Assembly: GCF_021155765.1 (NCBI RefSeq)
Contig: NC_060112.1
Location: 9,300,001-9,364,000 of the forward strand
Length of the DNA stretch: 64,000 bases
Origin: Diprion similis
Taxonomy: Eukaryota; Arthropoda; Insecta; Hymenoptera; Diprionidae
Direction of reading: 5' to 3'
Part shown: positions 62,205 through 64,000 of the stretch, piece after piece
Layout: each line of letters starts with the position of its first letter
Numbering within the stretch: position 1 is the first letter of the stretch
Notes under the pieces: generated by a model
Told to the model about the DNA's origin: nothing
The model's input: the letters and a program-made list of their open reading frames with translations, nothing else
Databases searched by the model: none
Made by a program: the position numbers and the translations under genes

Positions 62205-62960
62205 TTTAAGATATATACGTCAATGTTGAAATCGACCAGAACACCCCCTCAAGTTCCAATTATATCTACTCATTGCTCAGGGCACTCAATTACGATAAGT
62301 ACACGTAGGATAGTATGTAGTCTTACTGTGCTCCTCTCACTTACTTCTGTGAGAACGCTGTTTCCATACCAATTCAACCTACTGCAAAACTTGACATTCT
62401 TGATTTGGCTGAAACTTAGGTATCTCTTTGCACTCTGTGAAGAAATGTTCCTTGATTTTTTTCAAATTTTTTCGTCGATCCGTTCGGCATACTCGTACTA
62501 TTTTTTTTTTGTCAAATTCTATGTTTTGGAGTGCACTTTTTAAAAATGCAATGTAATAAAATATTAAATGCTTTTTTACGAAATTTTTTTGTTTTTCAGT
62601 ATTAAAATCTTGCTTTTGACCTTGAGTCTATCGATTGATTTTTTTTACTTGCTAAATTCTCAAAAATACTACTATCTATTCCACGAATCTTACTCCGGTT
62701 TCATTGTGGAGAAATGATTAATTTTATTTTTTTCGATTTTTCAATATTGATTCATTTTTTCTTCTCATTCAAAACTTCTAATGTTACTTGAAAGTTATAC
62801 AAAAAAATTTGAAATAATCAAGGAGCCTTTTCGTTCACACTTGTTTTGTACAGGATTCAAAAAGATGGCCAAGTTTTAGCCAAATCAAAAATGTCAATTT
62901 TCGCAGAAAGTGGGTAGTGTAGACTGCTCCATACAAGGCGTGCGTTTATTTTTTGGCCGT

Positions 62961-63433
62961 ACCTAAGAGTATGCAGCACTTTTACTCTTACTGACCGAGC
63001 AAACTCACCTTATTCCTTTATTTTATTAAAAAACAAACTAACGGAAAGGGTTCAAATTTCGAAGGTACAACAGAATTCAGTACAATTACTCATAATCCGA
63101 CAACCGTCAAAAAAATGTGTGTTTTTTCGACAATTGCCACTATTCCCGCATTTCCCGCATTTCAGGGGCTAAAAAGTGCATAATTGAGATAATTTCTGCA
63201 ATTCCGGAAAGAATGAGGAGTAAAATGATCTGAAAATGCGGATTGCGAAAATGAGAATTGTGGAAAGTATCTTAACTAGGCACTTTTTGGCCCCTGGAAT
63301 GCGGGAAATATTGGAATAGTGTACCTTTTTTCGAATTATGAGTAATTTTCTTGAATTCTGTTAGGAAAGAGCGGTTCAAGGGAAAGGGTCAGTTTGCTCG
63401 GTCGGTAAGGGTAGGAGTGCTACATGCTCTTAG
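62961..63433. mobile_element. About 470-bp fold-back element
   Basis: Nearly the whole interval is a palindrome. CTTACTGACCGAGCAAACT (left) pairs with AGTTTGCTCGGTCGGTAAG (right). ACAGAATTCAGTACAATTAC pairs with AATTTTCTTGAATTCTGT, ATTACTCATAAT with ATTATGAGTAAT, and TTTCAGGGGCTAAAAAGTGC with GCACTTTTTGGCCCCTGGAA. The centre is near 63210. No open frame, no recognisable terminal transposase ends. Confidence 0.75.
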
Positions 63434-64000
63434 CTCCTTGCTCTTAGGATTCTCACATAGTTAGGCACTGCCAACCGTAGTGGTCGCGAAACTCATCATT
63501 TTTAGAACGCATTCAATGCGCCATTTGCCGGCCCAGTTCTCGTATTGTTCACGCATGCATGTTACAAATGTACCGGGAATTACCCGAAAACTAAGCGGAT
63601 GCGTAGATGTGGCTGTTATTTATGCCCCGCCTGCATACTGTAAAGTTCAATTGCAAAGAGTCATGACTCAACAAATGAAGAGTAAGTTATTTACGTGTAA
63701 AACATTATGTTTTGGTTTTTTATAAACTTTTGGCTCTGCCGTGTATGCGCTCAGACTCTTTAAGCTCATTTACAATTAGCTAGATTGTTTTCTAACAGCA
63801 GTCTCAATTTCTTATGTCAAACTTTAAACTAGCAATATTACAAACAAACAAAAAAAAATACTCAATTTGTATATTTCCTTCATAGAGTGGCTGCACCATA
63901 CACTAGAAATGCCAATTGAGTGCCTTTAATTTTTTAGCAAAAATTCCAGTGTCCAAACAATTAATGAAGTTATGCTGAAGTTACACAGCAGTGGATAGAA
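63434..64000. other. Right-edge sequence without a supported gene
   Basis: Probably intronic or intergenic. The frame at 63480-63725 lacks a domain and splice context; part of it is CG-richer than the surroundings. Confidence 0.4.

Noticed and set aside
62178-62543. 121-codon frame near the right edge
   Set aside because: It begins inside a fold-back element arm and continues into AT-rich sequence with no domain.
63480-63725. 81-codon frame that looks moderately coding-like
   Set aside because: No recognisable motif and no phase-compatible link to the upstream His/Gln-rich exons; starts with a non-ATG codon.
1-64000. CRISPR arrays, bacterial operons, prophage or integrated viral genes
   Set aside because: No regularly spaced direct repeats, no clustered intronless genes and no viral polymerase, capsid or envelope motifs were seen on either strand.

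Overview
The window is insect nuclear DNA. It is AT-rich, with many short exons joined by GT-AG introns, no operons, no bacterial-type genes, and microsatellites and small non-autonomous transposons in the introns and spacers. The gene set fits an insect (a TNF ligand of the Eiger type, Integrator subunit 6, a class II photolyase). A hymenopteran such as a sawfly is my best guess for the order, but that is inference from overall character, not a demonstrated placement. I spliced the genes by hand. Four models (prohormone-like gene, scramblase, photolyase, INTS6) close into whole-codon open frames from ATG to stop. The ANKMY1-like model also closes, but with an uncertain start and one uncertain junction.

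Layout. 75-4104 (+): the 3' part of an Eiger/TNF-superfamily ligand whose cytoplasmic and membrane part lies left of the window. 4105-8575: spacer with microsatellites and a degraded repeat. About 8576-17819 (+): a 621-residue secreted protein that looks like a neuropeptide or hormone precursor with a cysteine-rich C-terminus. A TATA promoter and a noncoding first exon about 5 kb upstream probably belong to it. 17820-21592: 3' UTR and spacer with one copy of a dispersed repeat. 21593-24871 (+): a divergent 291-residue phospholipid scramblase. About 25336-36952 (+): a 26-exon MORN/ankyrin/MYND protein of the ANKMY1 type with a long lysine-rich tail. 37166-40913 (-): a complete class II CPD photolyase of 493 residues, convergent with the previous gene. 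40914-45430: a spacer rich in small inverted-repeat elements. 45431-55385 (+): complete Integrator complex subunit 6, 972 residues. 55386-59380: long 3' UTR or spacer. From about 59380 (+): the 5' end of a gene for a His/Gln/Pro-rich protein that runs out of the window or could not be followed. Two large fold-back elements lie in its probable introns.

The genes do not form a pathway: cell-death and immune signalling (Eiger), secretion, lipid scrambling, a possible ciliary or testis scaffold, DNA repair, and snRNA/mRNA 3'-end control sit side by side, as is usual in an insect genome. The most interesting material is the prohormone-like gene with a clean dibasic-flanked peptide and a striking promoter, the scramblase that has lost the canonical calcium-binding acids and cysteine cluster, and a set of inverted-repeat elements, three of which are long enough to fold into hairpin RNA. 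I found no CRISPR array, no convincing tRNA or rRNA, and no viral gene.
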